The position numbers and the translations under genes are program-made. Of a stretch of 64,000 nucleotides of DNA, positions 1 through 10,296 are shown piece after piece. The notes beneath the pieces are model-generated. The model was not told where the DNA came from. It did no database searches and worked only from the letters and a program-made list of their open reading frames with translations. This DNA is from Bacteroidales bacterium (GTDB taxonomy: Bacteria > Bacteroidota > Bacteroidia > Bacteroidales > FEN-979): the NCBI GenBank assembly GCA_014860625.1, contig JACZJJ010000022.1, positions 34,242 to 98,241 on the forward strand, written 5' to 3'. The first letter of the stretch is position 1; every line of letters begins with the position of its first letter.

Positions 1-983
1 CATTTATTGAAGCTGATTTTTTAGAGTTTGACGTAGAACCACAGACAAATTGCAATTATGACTACATGACGATCTACAATGGCGATGATATTTTCGCTCC
101 CGTAATCGGCACATACTGCGGAACAGACTCACCTGGTGCGGTGGAGTCAACTTCGCCGGATGGAGCTCTCACCTTCAAGTTCCATTCCGACTATGCCGAC
201 ACCTTTTCTGGATGGGAAGCAAATATCAGCTGTGCAGGAGGCCCGCTTGGGATGACTGCCAATGCCTTCCCTTCATCTGTTTGCAAGGGTTCAACTAGCC
301 GTTTGTCAGTGATTCCTTCGGGTGGATCGGGAACCTACACCTACCTGTGGACACCTGCAACCTATCTGGATGATCCTGCAAGTCAGTTCCCCTATTGCAC
401 ACCCGATGCCGATATCACATACACAGTTACGGTGGATGATGGAAGTGCAACACTCACTTCAGCTCCGGTTGAAGTCACGGTACTGGATATCCCTGATGCC
501 CCTGTTGCCACACTGAACGGTTATACGCTGGAATCAAGTGTTGCCGATGGGAACCAGTGGTATTACAACGGAGCCATCATCCCTGGTGCCACACAACAAA
601 CCTACCTGCCTTCACTTTCGGGAGATTATTACGTAACCGTTGCCGACCAGGTTACAGGTTGCGAATCAGCCCCCTCCAATACAGTCGTATTCCTGTTCAC
701 TGCGGTCGACCATACTCAGGCACAGAGATTTGTTTCGGTCTATCCAAATCCGTTTACCGACCAGCTCAACATTTCGTTTTTCCTCCCGGAAGCCTCCGGT
801 TCTAACGTGATCCTTTCGGATGCCTTTGGAAGGGTAATCCGGGAGCTTGAGGATAAGAGCCTGCTGCAATCCGGCAAATACAACCTGGTTATGGATAGCG
901 GAAACCTGAACCCGGGAATCTATTACTGCAGGATCCAGACAGATTCGTACACGGTGGTACGGAAAGTTATTCTGACGAGATAA
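1..983 (+). CDS. T9SS type A sorting-domain protein with CUB-like domain (5' truncated by window)
   Basis: Open frame continues upstream of the listed ATG (FIEADFLEFDVEPQTNCNYDYMTIYNGDD), CUB-like; C-terminus VSVYPNPFTDQLNISFFLPE...YYCRIQTDSYTVVRKVILTR is a type A CTD. Confidence 0.85.
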   Translation, partial: FIEADFLEFDVEPQTNCNYDYMTIYNGDDIFAPVIGTYCGTDSPGAVESTSPDGALTFKFHSDYADTFSGWEANISCAGGPLGMTANAFPSSVCKGSTSRLSVIPSGGSGTYTYLWTPATYLDDPASQFPYCTPDADITYTVTVDDGSATLTSAPVEVTVLDIPDAPVATLNGYTLESSVADGNQWYYNGAIIPGATQQTYLPSLSGDYYVTVADQVTGCESAPSNTVVFLFTAVDHTQAQRFVSVYPNPFTDQLNISFFLPEASGSNVILSDAFGRVIRELEDKSLLQSGKYNLVMDSGNLNPGIYYCRIQTDSYTVVRKVILTR

Positions 984-1020
984 AACCAATCATCAAATAA
1001 AAACCAGAACCAAAACCAAC

Positions 1021-4000
1021 ATGAGACACATCTTCACAATGATCTTAGTACTGGCAATCAGCCTTGCCGGTATGAGCACAAACTGGGTTGATATCAAATC
1101 AAACAGCCCTGTGCCGGCAAAAATTACTCTTGTTAAATCAACGATCGAAAAGTCGACCATCACCTTCACCCTGGAGGGATTTTTCCTGAATCCGGTGGAA
1201 ACACCAAAAGGAATGGCTTTTATTCCTTCGGTTGAAGAGGGAACACCCTGGATGGAAGCAGGAGCTCCGGATCTTCAAAAGCTGACTTCAACCCTGGTTA
1301 TCCCTGATCTTGCAGGCATGACAGCGAGGGTAATTGCTTCCAGCTTTACGGATTACCCAAATATCGAGATCGCTCCTTCCAAAGGAAACCTGCTTCGTAA
1401 CGTTGATCCCGCATCCGTACCCTACACTTATGGAAATGCCTATGCAGCCAACAGGTTTTATCCGGGAGATATTGTCTCCACCCGTGATCCTTTTATCGTC
1501 AGGGACCTTCGGGGACAGACCGTCCTGGTATCTCCTTTTCAGTATAATCCAGTCACCAAAGTCTTACGGGTATACAACGAGGTTACAGTCGAGCTGGTTA
1601 AAGAGAAGGATAATGGCATGAATCAGCTGATCAGGAAAGAGAGCGAAATCAAGATTCATGAAGAGTGGGCACAGATCTACTCCAATGAGTTTCAGAACTT
1701 CGATGCAGTGAACTACACTCCGCTGGAAGAGTATGGAAATCTTCTGATTATCAGTTATGGGGCTTTCATGGATGCCATGCAGCCTTATGCCGACTGGAAA
1801 ACTTCCATTGGCTTCCCCGTTGAGATGATAGATGTATCTACGATCGGAACAACTGCTGCTGCATTAAAAACCTACATTACTGACTACTACAATACAAATG
1901 GATTATCCTTTGTTCTGTTGGTTGGTGACATAGCCCAGATCCCTACAAACACAGGTGGAGGCCTTGGTGGTCCGTCCGATAATGCATACGGCTACATTTT
2001 AGGCAGCGACCATTACCAGGAGCTCCTTGTAGGTCGTTTCTCTGCCGAATCGGAAGCCATGGTGGAGACACAGGTTACACGTACCCTGAACTATGAAATG
2101 GATCCCCAGTTACTTACTAACGACTGGTATACCAGCGTTATCGGAATTGGTTCGGACCAGGGCCCTGGTGACGACGGAGAATATGACTACCAGCACATCC
2201 GGAATATGCAGGATGACTGTTTGGGGTATACCTATACCCTGAACTATGAGCTCTTTGACGGATCGCAGGGCGGTAATGATGCCCCGGGAAATCCAACCCC
2301 TTCCCAGGTTGCAGCCGATGTGAATGAAGGGGCCTCCCTCATTCTGTATTGTGGACACGGAAGTACTACTTCATGGGGAACCTCCGGGTTTAACAACAAC
2401 AATGTCAACAGTCTTACCAACAATGATAAGCTTCCCTTTGTATGGTCGGTTGCCTGTGTGAACGGTGAGTTCATGAACGGAACCTGCTTCGCGGAAGCCT
2501 GGTTGCGCGCTACAAATAACGGCGAGCCGTCAGGAGCTGTTGCTTTCTTCGGCGCTACTATCAACCAGAGCTGGAATCCCCCGATGGAGGGTGAAGATGA
2601 GATGGTGGACATCCTGGTTGAAAGCTATTCAAGCAATATCAAACGCACTTTCTCCGGACTTTCCATCAATGGGTGTTTTAAAATGAATGATACCTACGGC
2701 TCCGGAGGAAATGACATGACTGATACCTGGGTCGTTTTTGGTGATCCAACCATTTTTGTTCGTACCGATAATCCCGGAACCATGACGGTGACTCATGATC
2801 CAACGCTGTTTGTAGGTTCTACTTCCCTATCGGTCTCCTGCAACGTAGACGGAGCCCGTGCCACGGCATCCATGAACGGCGAAATGCTCGCAACGGGAAT
2901 TATTTCCGGCGGTAACATCGTACTTAATTTCCCTGCACTTCCCAATCCCACTGATACCGTTCGGTTGGTGGTGACTGCCTTTAATTATATTCCATACATT
3001 GCAGATATCCAGATCATCACACCAAATGGTCCATACATTCAATACATCAGCAATACGGTCAACGACCAGGCCTGGAACAACGACCAGCTCGTCGACTACG
3101 GAGAGGATATTTACCTCGGGGTTGCTGTCAAGAATCTGGGAGTGGAAGCCACATCCGACCTTGTTGTTGGATTGACAACACCCAATCTTTACATCAATTT
3201 AACGGATAATACAGAAGATTATGGCATTGTTCTTCCCGGAGAAATAAAAGAGATGCCGGATGGGTACTACTTCCATGTTTCAAGCAACATCTCTGATGGT
3301 ACCAGCATCGAATTTGAGATGACGGGCGTTGATGGACTGGATAGCTGGACATCCAACTTCAGCATCATGGCTCATGCACCGAATCTTACTCTGAATAACT
3401 GCGTTGTTCTGGATCCCGGCGGGAATAACAACGGAAGAATGGATCCGGGCGAAGCGGTTGATCTCAATATCACCCTCGTCAATTATGGCTCCTCTGCGGC
3501 ATATAGTGTATCAGGCGAACTCATTTCCATCAGTCCTTATGTGACGGTTGTATCCGATTCCAAGAGTTTTGGTGATATGGCATCCGGGGAGACAAGTTCA
3601 CAAATCTATGGAGTCACAGTGGACCCAACGGCGCCGGAAGGACAATTGGCTCCATTTATGCTGGAGATCACAGCCGATCGTGGTCTGGCAAAGGTTGTCA
3701 CATTCAACCTGGTGATTGGCAAGACTCCTGTTCTTGTGATTGACATGGATGGAAATCAGAATTCAGGTTCAACAATTGTCGATGCCGTTTCCAATCTTGG
3801 CCTGATGTCAGATTATATCCAGTCTGTACCTGCAGATATGGCTGATTACACTTCAATATTTGTTTGTCTTGGGATGTATCCCGATAAGCATGTTCTTTCC
3901 AGTACGGAAGGTACCCGTATGAAAAACTTCCTGGATAATGGAGGAAGAGCTTACATGGAAGGTGGAGATACCTGGAAATACGATCCGCAAACTGCCGTTC

Positions 4001-4860
4001 ATCCCATGTTCAGCATCCAGGGGTTAAACGACGGGGGCACCGACCTTGGCACACTTCTGGGACAAGCCGGCACTTTCACCGATGGAATGACCTTTGATTA
4101 TAATGGTGACGATAAATTCGCCGACAGGATTATAAGTCAGGGAACAGCATTCCAGATCTTCAGAAACCAGTCGCCAAATTATTACTGCGCCGTGGCTTAC
4201 GATGGCGGAAGTTATAAAACAATCGGTAAATCGTTTGAATTCAGCGGTCTGACAGATGGCGCCCTACCTTCCACAAAGTTGAATCTGATGGTTGAGTACC
4301 TCACCTTCTTTGGAATTGATATCCCGGCATTGGCAGCCAATTTTGCAGGCTACCCAACGAGTATCAGCATTGGTGAGAGTGTTGGTTTCTATAACTTTTC
4401 TACTGGTGGAATCGTTTCCTACGACTGGTCATTCCCTGGTGGAACACCGGCGACTTCAACTGAACCGGAACCTGTTGTATTTTACGACACTCAAGGAGCC
4501 TATGATGTAACACTTACTGTCAGCGATGGAATAAATACAAATACGACTACAAAGACAGATTACATCCTGGTTGACTATGCCACCGGAATCTCTGCTAACG
4601 ACGGCTCTCTGCAGTGTGTCCTGATGCCGAACCCGAATAACGGAACCTTCATCCTTAGGATGGCTGCTGCCGAAGAGAATCAGGTAAACCTGAAGATCTT
4701 CAACACCTTGGGAACCCTGGTCTATTCAGAAGATGCCGTATCAGTGCACAACAAGCTTGATAAGAACATCTCGATCCGGAATGTACCTAACGGAATCTAC
4801 GTCATGACAGTTCAGGGTCAGAAAGGAACCTGGACCGGAAAGATCGTCGTCAACAAATAA
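1021..4860 (+). CDS. Gingipain-like C25 family cysteine peptidase with PKD domain and T9SS CTD
   Basis: Motifs LLVGDIAQIP, ILYCGHGSTTSWG (His) and PFVWSVACVNGEF (Cys); PKD-like YDWSFPGGTPATS; CTD CVLMPNPNNGTFILRM...GKIVVNK. Confidence 0.9.
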   Translation: MRHIFTMILVLAISLAGMSTNWVDIKSNSPVPAKITLVKSTIEKSTITFTLEGFFLNPVETPKGMAFIPSVEEGTPWMEAGAPDLQKLTSTLVIPDLAGMTARVIASSFTDYPNIEIAPSKGNLLRNVDPASVPYTYGNAYAANRFYPGDIVSTRDPFIVRDLRGQTVLVSPFQYNPVTKVLRVYNEVTVELVKEKDNGMNQLIRKESEIKIHEEWAQIYSNEFQNFDAVNYTPLEEYGNLLIISYGAFMDAMQPYADWKTSIGFPVEMIDVSTIGTTAAALKTYITDYYNTNGLSFVLLVGDIAQIPTNTGGGLGGPSDNAYGYILGSDHYQELLVGRFSAESEAMVETQVTRTLNYEMDPQLLTNDWYTSVIGIGSDQGPGDDGEYDYQHIRNMQDDCLGYTYTLNYELFDGSQGGNDAPGNPTPSQVAADVNEGASLILYCGHGSTTSWGTSGFNNNNVNSLTNNDKLPFVWSVACVNGEFMNGTCFAEAWLRATNNGEPSGAVAFFGATINQSWNPPMEGEDEMVDILVESYSSNIKRTFSGLSINGCFKMNDTYGSGGNDMTDTWVVFGDPTIFVRTDNPGTMTVTHDPTLFVGSTSLSVSCNVDGARATASMNGEMLATGIISGGNIVLNFPALPNPTDTVRLVVTAFNYIPYIADIQIITPNGPYIQYISNTVNDQAWNNDQLVDYGEDIYLGVAVKNLGVEATSDLVVGLTTPNLYINLTDNTEDYGIVLPGEIKEMPDGYYFHVSSNISDGTSIEFEMTGVDGLDSWTSNFSIMAHAPNLTLNNCVVLDPGGNNNGRMDPGEAVDLNITLVNYGSSAAYSVSGELISISPYVTVVSDSKSFGDMASGETSSQIYGVTVDPTAPEGQLAPFMLEITADRGLAKVVTFNLVIGKTPVLVIDMDGNQNSGSTIVDAVSNLGLMSDYIQSVPADMADYTSIFVCLGMYPDKHVLSSTEGTRMKNFLDNGGRAYMEGGDTWKYDPQTAVHPMFSIQGLNDGGTDLGTLLGQAGTFTDGMTFDYNGDDKFADRIISQGTAFQIFRNQSPNYYCAVAYDGGSYKTIGKSFEFSGLTDGALPSTKLNLMVEYLTFFGIDIPALAANFAGYPTSISIGESVGFYNFSTGGIVSYDWSFPGGTPATSTEPEPVVFYDTQGAYDVTLTVSDGINTNTTTKTDYILVDYATGISANDGSLQCVLMPNPNNGTFILRMAAAEENQVNLKIFNTLGTLVYSEDAVSVHNKLDKNISIRNVPNGIYVMTVQGQKGTWTGKIVVNK

Positions 4861-4862
4861 CA

Positions 4863-5705
4863 TTATTCTACCAGATGTTGTTTCTCCACCTGGATGATCT
4901 CTTTGGTTTCGCTGTTGAAAACAAAGGCAACCAGTGAAAGGTGGTCAGGATTCCAGCTATCGTTTATCGTATAAACATATGTGTTGGAATAGGTCAGGGT
5001 TGTATCTACTGCGTTTGTCACCTGCTCCCCGTATGTTCCGTTGAGGACAGCTCTCAGCATATCATTGAACACGTAGTTCTCGATATCGGGAACCGTTCCC
5101 ACATTGGGGTCATTGTTTTTCTGCCACCCGACAATGCTGTCTTCAAGGATACAGACAGTGAGGTTATAGGCTCCCGGTAATTCTGAATGGAACGTTGTCT
5201 CAATGGTTGTATTGATGTGATGACGGCTTAGGGGAGTATACTCTGTGGTGATACGGATGGACGCCACCTCATTTTCCTGAGCGACGCTGGCAACAGCCTC
5301 AGCCCAGGATCCGGATCCGATTGCCGGTTTCCCATTGTAGGGAGCCCGGTTGACCATCCCCATCGGGTTGGATATCAGTAAAAAATCGTTGAACCAGGAA
5401 ACACCTTCTGTCACACGGTAATCTGTCGAATAGTGACCGGATGCGTCCGGCTCGGAAAAATATCCGGCATGAACTGTCATTAAAATAACCTGTCCTTTGT
5501 AGAGATCTACCAGGGCTTCTGCATCTGCTGTTGCAGCCGGACAGTTAACACACTTCATCCCCGTATAATCTTCCAGAAGAACTTTCCGCTTGTTGGTGTC
5601 GAGCACAATCACTTTCTCACTGGAATAAGGTTGATCCAACTTATCGCAGGAAACCACCAGGATACCTGCCAGTGCCATCATTAAATATAAAACCCTGAAT
5701 TTCAT
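4863..5705 (-). CDS. Omp28-related outer membrane lipoprotein
   Basis: Lipobox-like LVVSCDK; LLEDYTGMKCVNCPAATADAEAL typical of the Omp28 family (CxxC). Confidence 0.8.
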   Translation of the reverse strand: MKFRVLYLMMALAGILVVSCDKLDQPYSSEKVIVLDTNKRKVLLEDYTGMKCVNCPAATADAEALVDLYKGQVILMTVHAGYFSEPDASGHYSTDYRVTEGVSWFNDFLLISNPMGMVNRAPYNGKPAIGSGSWAEAVASVAQENEVASIRITTEYTPLSRHHINTTIETTFHSELPGAYNLTVCILEDSIVGWQKNNDPNVGTVPDIENYVFNDMLRAVLNGTYGEQVTNAVDTTLTYSNTYVYTINDSWNPDHLSLVAFVFNSETKEIIQVEKQHLVE

Positions 5706-5720
5706 ATTCTTATATTTTCT

Positions 5721-5768
5721 TAATTTCCTAATTTCGCTTTTCGCTTCTCGCTATTTCGCTATTTAATT
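5721..5768 (-). repeat. Purine-rich 7/8-bp array (CGAAATAG CGAGAAG CGAAAAG CGAAATTA GGAAATTA on the - strand)
   Basis: + strand TAATTTCC TAATTTCG CTTTTCG CTTCTCG CTATTTCG CTATTTAA between DUF6029-like and Omp28 genes. Confidence 0.75.
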
Positions 5769-7490
5769 CTAGAAACTGCTATTGATTGTCAAGGTGAACC
5801 CTGTTGATTCAGGTACGTAGCGGCAAACACCTCCTACGCACACAACACCTTCGCGCTGACGTCCGTAGGAAAGGGCAATGCGGGTTGTATTGTAGATAAA
5901 GCCTGCTGAGAAATTGTAATAATGTAACTGAAGATTCGAAACGGGGTTTCCGATGTTCCACTGATCACTGACAGAGATAAACCATTTTGGAGAGATTGTC
6001 AGCTCCAGCATTCCTGCCATCCAGTTCCCTTTATCCTGTTTTGCCCACAAACCCTGTACTTCTCCGCGAATGGAGTACTTTTTAGTGATGTTCCATGTAA
6101 TATCCACCACACCGATATTGGCATAAACAGTTCCATATTCGTCGAGATGCCCTTCGATCACATCTTTGTTGTAGGTTTGATAGTAGTATGCAAAAATTCC
6201 TTTCCATTTCTTATTGAACTTCTTCGTCACTTCAATATTTACATCCTGGTAGAAGACGTCTTTCCAATCCACTGCAAAAGGAGTCGATTTGTATCCAAGT
6301 GTTCCCGGTGTATTAATAGCTGTTGTATCATTGACTTGTGAACGTTTGATGTTGTTCACCTGAGAAAAGTTGATGGCAAAGTTCATTCCGTACTTGCCCC
6401 CAAGTTTGGAGTTTTTGGGGAGGGAAAAAATCAGCTCTGCAGACGCTCCGACCTCTCCGGTAGGCTGGGTGGCATACGGATACATAGCTGCAAGGAAATA
6501 GGTGTGTTCTTTTGTGACAGCGGGGAGGTAATTAATATCGAGTGCATTGTTCGTGACCGAACGGTTGGATTTATAACTCATGTTATCAATCCATTTGGTT
6601 TTAGCCGTCAACCCGAAATTTTTACGGGAATAGGAAGCCGTTAACAGCCATCCGTCGCCATTTTTGTAAATATAGTGGTTCATGGCTGAGGGATCGTTGA
6701 TCTTGTGGGCGTATTCCGTATAGAAGTTGAACCCACTGTAATTTAGGTTGAGCCGACCGCCATAGGTAGCCACATTCTCAGGAAGGTTGAGTTCGTAGAT
6801 TTTGGGAGGGACCACAATCTCCATTGATTTTCCTTTCTGGAAATCGCTCACAAAGCTTCCTCCAAAGCTAAGTTTAAATTTTGACGAGGAGAGGCTCGAA
6901 ATCATGTCGTTGAGGTAAAAATCGGCATCCAGCCCTTTTACAATACCCCTGTTATTGTCCTTGAAGGGAACCCAGTAGGTACGCTGAACGCCCACCACTC
7001 CTGTGATGGCGACACCGCTAAAGGGCGTCAGTTTAACCCTCAATCCGCGCATGGAGTTGTCATAGCCAAGAGTCCAGTCCTGGTAAGTCCTGAAAATCAT
7101 TCCGTTTCCAAACTGTTCATAGAAATTACCAGCTGTCACCTCAATCAGTTTGTTTTTGTATTTCACATACCAATAAGGAACTCCATACCCCTGGTACTCC
7201 TGGTCATATCCGAGAAGAGGAGGAAGGTACGCCTCAAATCTGAGTCCCGCAGAAAAGTTCTTGTAAGAGTAGTTGACATCAGTAAATCCCTGCACCCGGA
7301 AATATTTCCCGTCGAGGGTCGAGTCTGTGATGCCCAGCTGGCTGTCGGTCATGTAGTAAACCGCATCACTCTGAAAACTTCCGCTAATCTGACTGTTTTC
7401 CAGGAACCCTTGTCCAAACAACATCACAGGCACCGAAAACAATACAACGATAAGCCCTTTTAACATGGCTTCTCTTTTCATAGATCGCAT
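5769..7490 (-). CDS. DUF6029-like outer membrane beta-barrel protein
   Basis: Signal peptide, QISGSFQSDAVYYMTDSQLGITD start, repeated aromatic beta-strand pattern, terminal F; adjacent to TlpA and Omp28 genes. Confidence 0.65.
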   Translation of the reverse strand: MRSMKREAMLKGLIVVLFSVPVMLFGQGFLENSQISGSFQSDAVYYMTDSQLGITDSTLDGKYFRVQGFTDVNYSYKNFSAGLRFEAYLPPLLGYDQEYQGYGVPYWYVKYKNKLIEVTAGNFYEQFGNGMIFRTYQDWTLGYDNSMRGLRVKLTPFSGVAITGVVGVQRTYWVPFKDNNRGIVKGLDADFYLNDMISSLSSSKFKLSFGGSFVSDFQKGKSMEIVVPPKIYELNLPENVATYGGRLNLNYSGFNFYTEYAHKINDPSAMNHYIYKNGDGWLLTASYSRKNFGLTAKTKWIDNMSYKSNRSVTNNALDINYLPAVTKEHTYFLAAMYPYATQPTGEVGASAELIFSLPKNSKLGGKYGMNFAINFSQVNNIKRSQVNDTTAINTPGTLGYKSTPFAVDWKDVFYQDVNIEVTKKFNKKWKGIFAYYYQTYNKDVIEGHLDEYGTVYANIGVVDITWNITKKYSIRGEVQGLWAKQDKGNWMAGMLELTISPKWFISVSDQWNIGNPVSNLQLHYYNFSAGFIYNTTRIALSYGRQREGVVCVGGVCRYVPESTGFTLTINSSF

Positions 7491-7511
7491 CCTATTTTGG
7501 TTTCTATTAGA

Positions 7512-8042
7512 TTACTCTTCGATGGTTTCGCCGGCATTCAGCTTTCTGACCAGTTCAATCAGATGGACCTCATTTCCTTCCGTATAAGAAGAGTGCTGCC
7601 AGACAATATTTCCCTCTCCGTCAATTAGAAACGTATGCGGAGGAAATCCAACATTCATAGCACGCTTGAAGTCTTCGTTCGGGTCACGAAGTACTTCATA
7701 TTCCCATCCTTTACCGTTAACTGTTGGTTCAACGGTAGCGCTGGAGCGGGAATTATCGACGGAGACAGCTACCAGTTTTACACCGGTTTCTTCTACCCAA
7801 TCGTCATATACATCAGCAATGGCACTCAGCTCTTTGATGCAGGGCTTGCACCAGGTCGCCCAGAAGCAAAGGATGATAGGCTTCCCGTCATTGTTGATAC
7901 TGCTCGTATTGAATGGATTCCCCTGAAGATCTTGAATATCAACAGACGGAATCTTTTTATTGCTTTCGGGAGCGGTTTCCTGGGCTATTCCTGTCCATAC
8001 AAAAAGGAGAAGCGCCAAAAGAGTCGTAATGGTTCTTTTCAT
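7512..8042 (-). CDS. TlpA-like thiol-disulfide oxidoreductase
   Basis: CFWATWCKPCIKELSAI thioredoxin-fold CxxC active site, signal peptide. Confidence 0.9.
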   Translation of the reverse strand: MKRTITTLLALLLFVWTGIAQETAPESNKKIPSVDIQDLQGNPFNTSSINNDGKPIILCFWATWCKPCIKELSAIADVYDDWVEETGVKLVAVSVDNSRSSATVEPTVNGKGWEYEVLRDPNEDFKRAMNVGFPPHTFLIDGEGNIVWQHSSYTEGNEVHLIELVRKLNAGETIEE

Positions 8043-8083
8043 GGTTGATTTTCAGTTTGGTTAAGAGCGTGCAAAGATAAGGA

Positions 8084-9064
8084 TTATGGATAGTAAATCT
8101 CCAAAAGTTTCGTTTTTGGCTTTGGAAGAATGAAGAGATGATCAATGGTGGCAGGGATCAGGATGACTTCCCCTTTTTTTAGCTCCTCCATCCCTTGCAA
8201 AAACTGGATGCTGCAACTTCCGCTGGTGCAAAGATAGATGATAAATGAGTCGATGTACTCCAGATCCTTTTTAATGCCATGATCCAACTCCAGGATATTT
8301 GTGGTGAATGCTGTACTCTCAACCAGGTTTACGGTTTGATTCTTCAGCTTTGCATAGGTCGTGCGGTAGTTATCAGGTATGGTGAAATCAATGGCTTCAA
8401 GAGCCAGGTCGGTATGGAGTTCCCTTGACTTTCCTTCGCCGTCGGTCCGGTCCCAGTCATAAATCCTGTAAGTGGTATCGGAAGTTTGCTGGATCTCAGC
8501 AAGCAGAACGCCAGGCCCCAACGCGTGAACCCTACCCGCTGGCATGAAAAAAACATCCCCTGCATGAACAGACTCCACATTCAGGATCTCCTTCAGTCGC
8601 TTCTGCTCAAGGTAATCCAGGTAGATTTTTTGATTCACGGATTGGTTGAAACCGCTGATCAGTTCGGCCTTCTTATCCGCATCCAGGATATACCACATCT
8701 CAGTCTTTCCGTTGCCGATCTTCCGTTTTGCGGCCAGGGCATCATCCGGATGGACCTGGATGGAGAGCCAGTCGTGGGAGTCAATAAACTTTACAAGGAT
8801 CGGGAACTTTTCTGGAAACTGCTCGAATGCTTTCTCGCCAACCAGATCGTCCATATAGATTTCAACCAGGTCGTTCAACTCATTTCCTTCAAGAAATCCG
8901 TTGGAAACGACAGTCTGAAATCCTTCAACTCCGGAGAGTACCCAAACTTCCCCGCAGTTGGGAAGAGGGGAGAAGTCGAGACCCAATTCAGTGCGAATTT
9001 TATCACCACCCCACACTTTATCTTTAAAGATGGGCGTGAATTTCAATGGATAGAGCAAGTTCAT
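8084..9064 (-). CDS. manA: Class I mannose-6-phosphate isomerase
   Basis: KDKVWGGDKI, DWLSIQVHPDDALA, GKTEMWYIL, PAGRVHALGPGVLLAEIQQTSDTTYRIYDWDR. Likely start is the internal ATG (MNLLYPLKF). Confidence 0.9.
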   Translation of the reverse strand: MNLLYPLKFTPIFKDKVWGGDKIRTELGLDFSPLPNCGEVWVLSGVEGFQTVVSNGFLEGNELNDLVEIYMDDLVGEKAFEQFPEKFPILVKFIDSHDWLSIQVHPDDALAAKRKIGNGKTEMWYILDADKKAELISGFNQSVNQKIYLDYLEQKRLKEILNVESVHAGDVFFMPAGRVHALGPGVLLAEIQQTSDTTYRIYDWDRTDGEGKSRELHTDLALEAIDFTIPDNYRTTYAKLKNQTVNLVESTAFTTNILELDHGIKKDLEYIDSFIIYLCTSGSCSIQFLQGMEELKKGEVILIPATIDHLFILPKPKTKLLEIYYP

Positions 9065-9140
9065 GACAGATGTAGCAGTTACTCGATTAATGACTACTTT
9101 TACAGACTGATTGTAAGGCAAAGGTATACTTTTATCTATT

Positions 9141-10292
9141 ATGGCGACTCCCACGATTTCATATCTCAATAAAATACAAGAACTTAGAAAAGAACTTCAC
9201 CAGTACCCTGAATATTCAGGCAGAGAAAAGAAGACAGCTGCCAGAGTTCTCCAGTTTTGTTCAGCTTTTCAGCCTGATGTTGTGATTGAAAGATTGGGAG
9301 GGAATGGTTTTGCTTTGGTTTTTGAAGGAGCTCTGGATGGGAAAACTGTAATGCTCAGAGCGGAACTGGATGCATTGCCTCTGGATGAGGTCATTGATAT
9401 TCCGCACCGCTCCCGAAACAAGGACCTTGCGCATAAATGCGGCCACGACGGACACATGGCAATTCTCTGCGGGGTTGCTTCGCTGTTGCAGAAGAAGCGA
9501 CCTAAAGCCGGAAGAATTGTACTTCTTTTTCAACCTGCTGAAGAGACGGGAAAAGGATCAAAGGCAGTGTTGAAAGACCCCAAATTCCAGGGTATCGTAC
9601 CCGATTATGTTTTTGCATTGCATAATCTTCCCGGATTTCCTGCAGGATCGGTCATCGTTAAAAATGGCCCGTTTGCCTTTGCATCTCTTGGCATCTTCAC
9701 CCGGATCAAGGGGGAGTCGTCGCACGCAGCGTTTCCGGAACACGGAATATCCCCGCTTCCTGCATTGATGGAGCTGCTTGGCACACTTCAGGAACTTCCC
9801 AAAAACATTCCCAATCTTCACAAGGATACCATTCTAACCATTACCTACAGTCGTTTGGGGCACTTTGTGTTTGGAACCTCCCCGGGGCAGGCCGAACTGG
9901 CAGCCACCATACGATCGGAACGAAACGAGGACATTGAGAAGATCAAGGATACAATCATTCCTGTCATCAGGGAGATCGGAATCCGCTATATGCTGGATAC
10001 GATAATTCAATGGCATGAACCTTTCAGTGCCACAGTAAATACCCCTGAGGCTGTTACCATGATCCGGTCTGCTGCGCGAAAACTGGATTTCCCTCTGGTG
10101 GAGAGAAATGACCCTTTCCGCTGGTCAGAAGATTTTGGCGAGTTTACCGCAAAATATCCGGGAGCGATCTTCGGACTGGGTTCAGGGGAGAATCACTCCG
10201 ATCTCCATACACCGCACTATGACTTCCCGGATGAGATCATCGAACCCGGGATCCGGATGTTCTATGAGATAATCAACCAGATAAACAGATGA
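9141..10292 (+). CDS. M20 family amidohydrolase
   Basis: LRKELHQYPEYSGREKKTA, RAELDALPLDE, HKCGHDGHMAIL, FQPAEETGKGS. Confidence 0.9.
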   Translation: MATPTISYLNKIQELRKELHQYPEYSGREKKTAARVLQFCSAFQPDVVIERLGGNGFALVFEGALDGKTVMLRAELDALPLDEVIDIPHRSRNKDLAHKCGHDGHMAILCGVASLLQKKRPKAGRIVLLFQPAEETGKGSKAVLKDPKFQGIVPDYVFALHNLPGFPAGSVIVKNGPFAFASLGIFTRIKGESSHAAFPEHGISPLPALMELLGTLQELPKNIPNLHKDTILTITYSRLGHFVFGTSPGQAELAATIRSERNEDIEKIKDTIIPVIREIGIRYMLDTIIQWHEPFSATVNTPEAVTMIRSAARKLDFPLVERNDPFRWSEDFGEFTAKYPGAIFGLGSGENHSDLHTPHYDFPDEIIEPGIRMFYEIINQINR

Positions 10293-10296
10293 TTTC

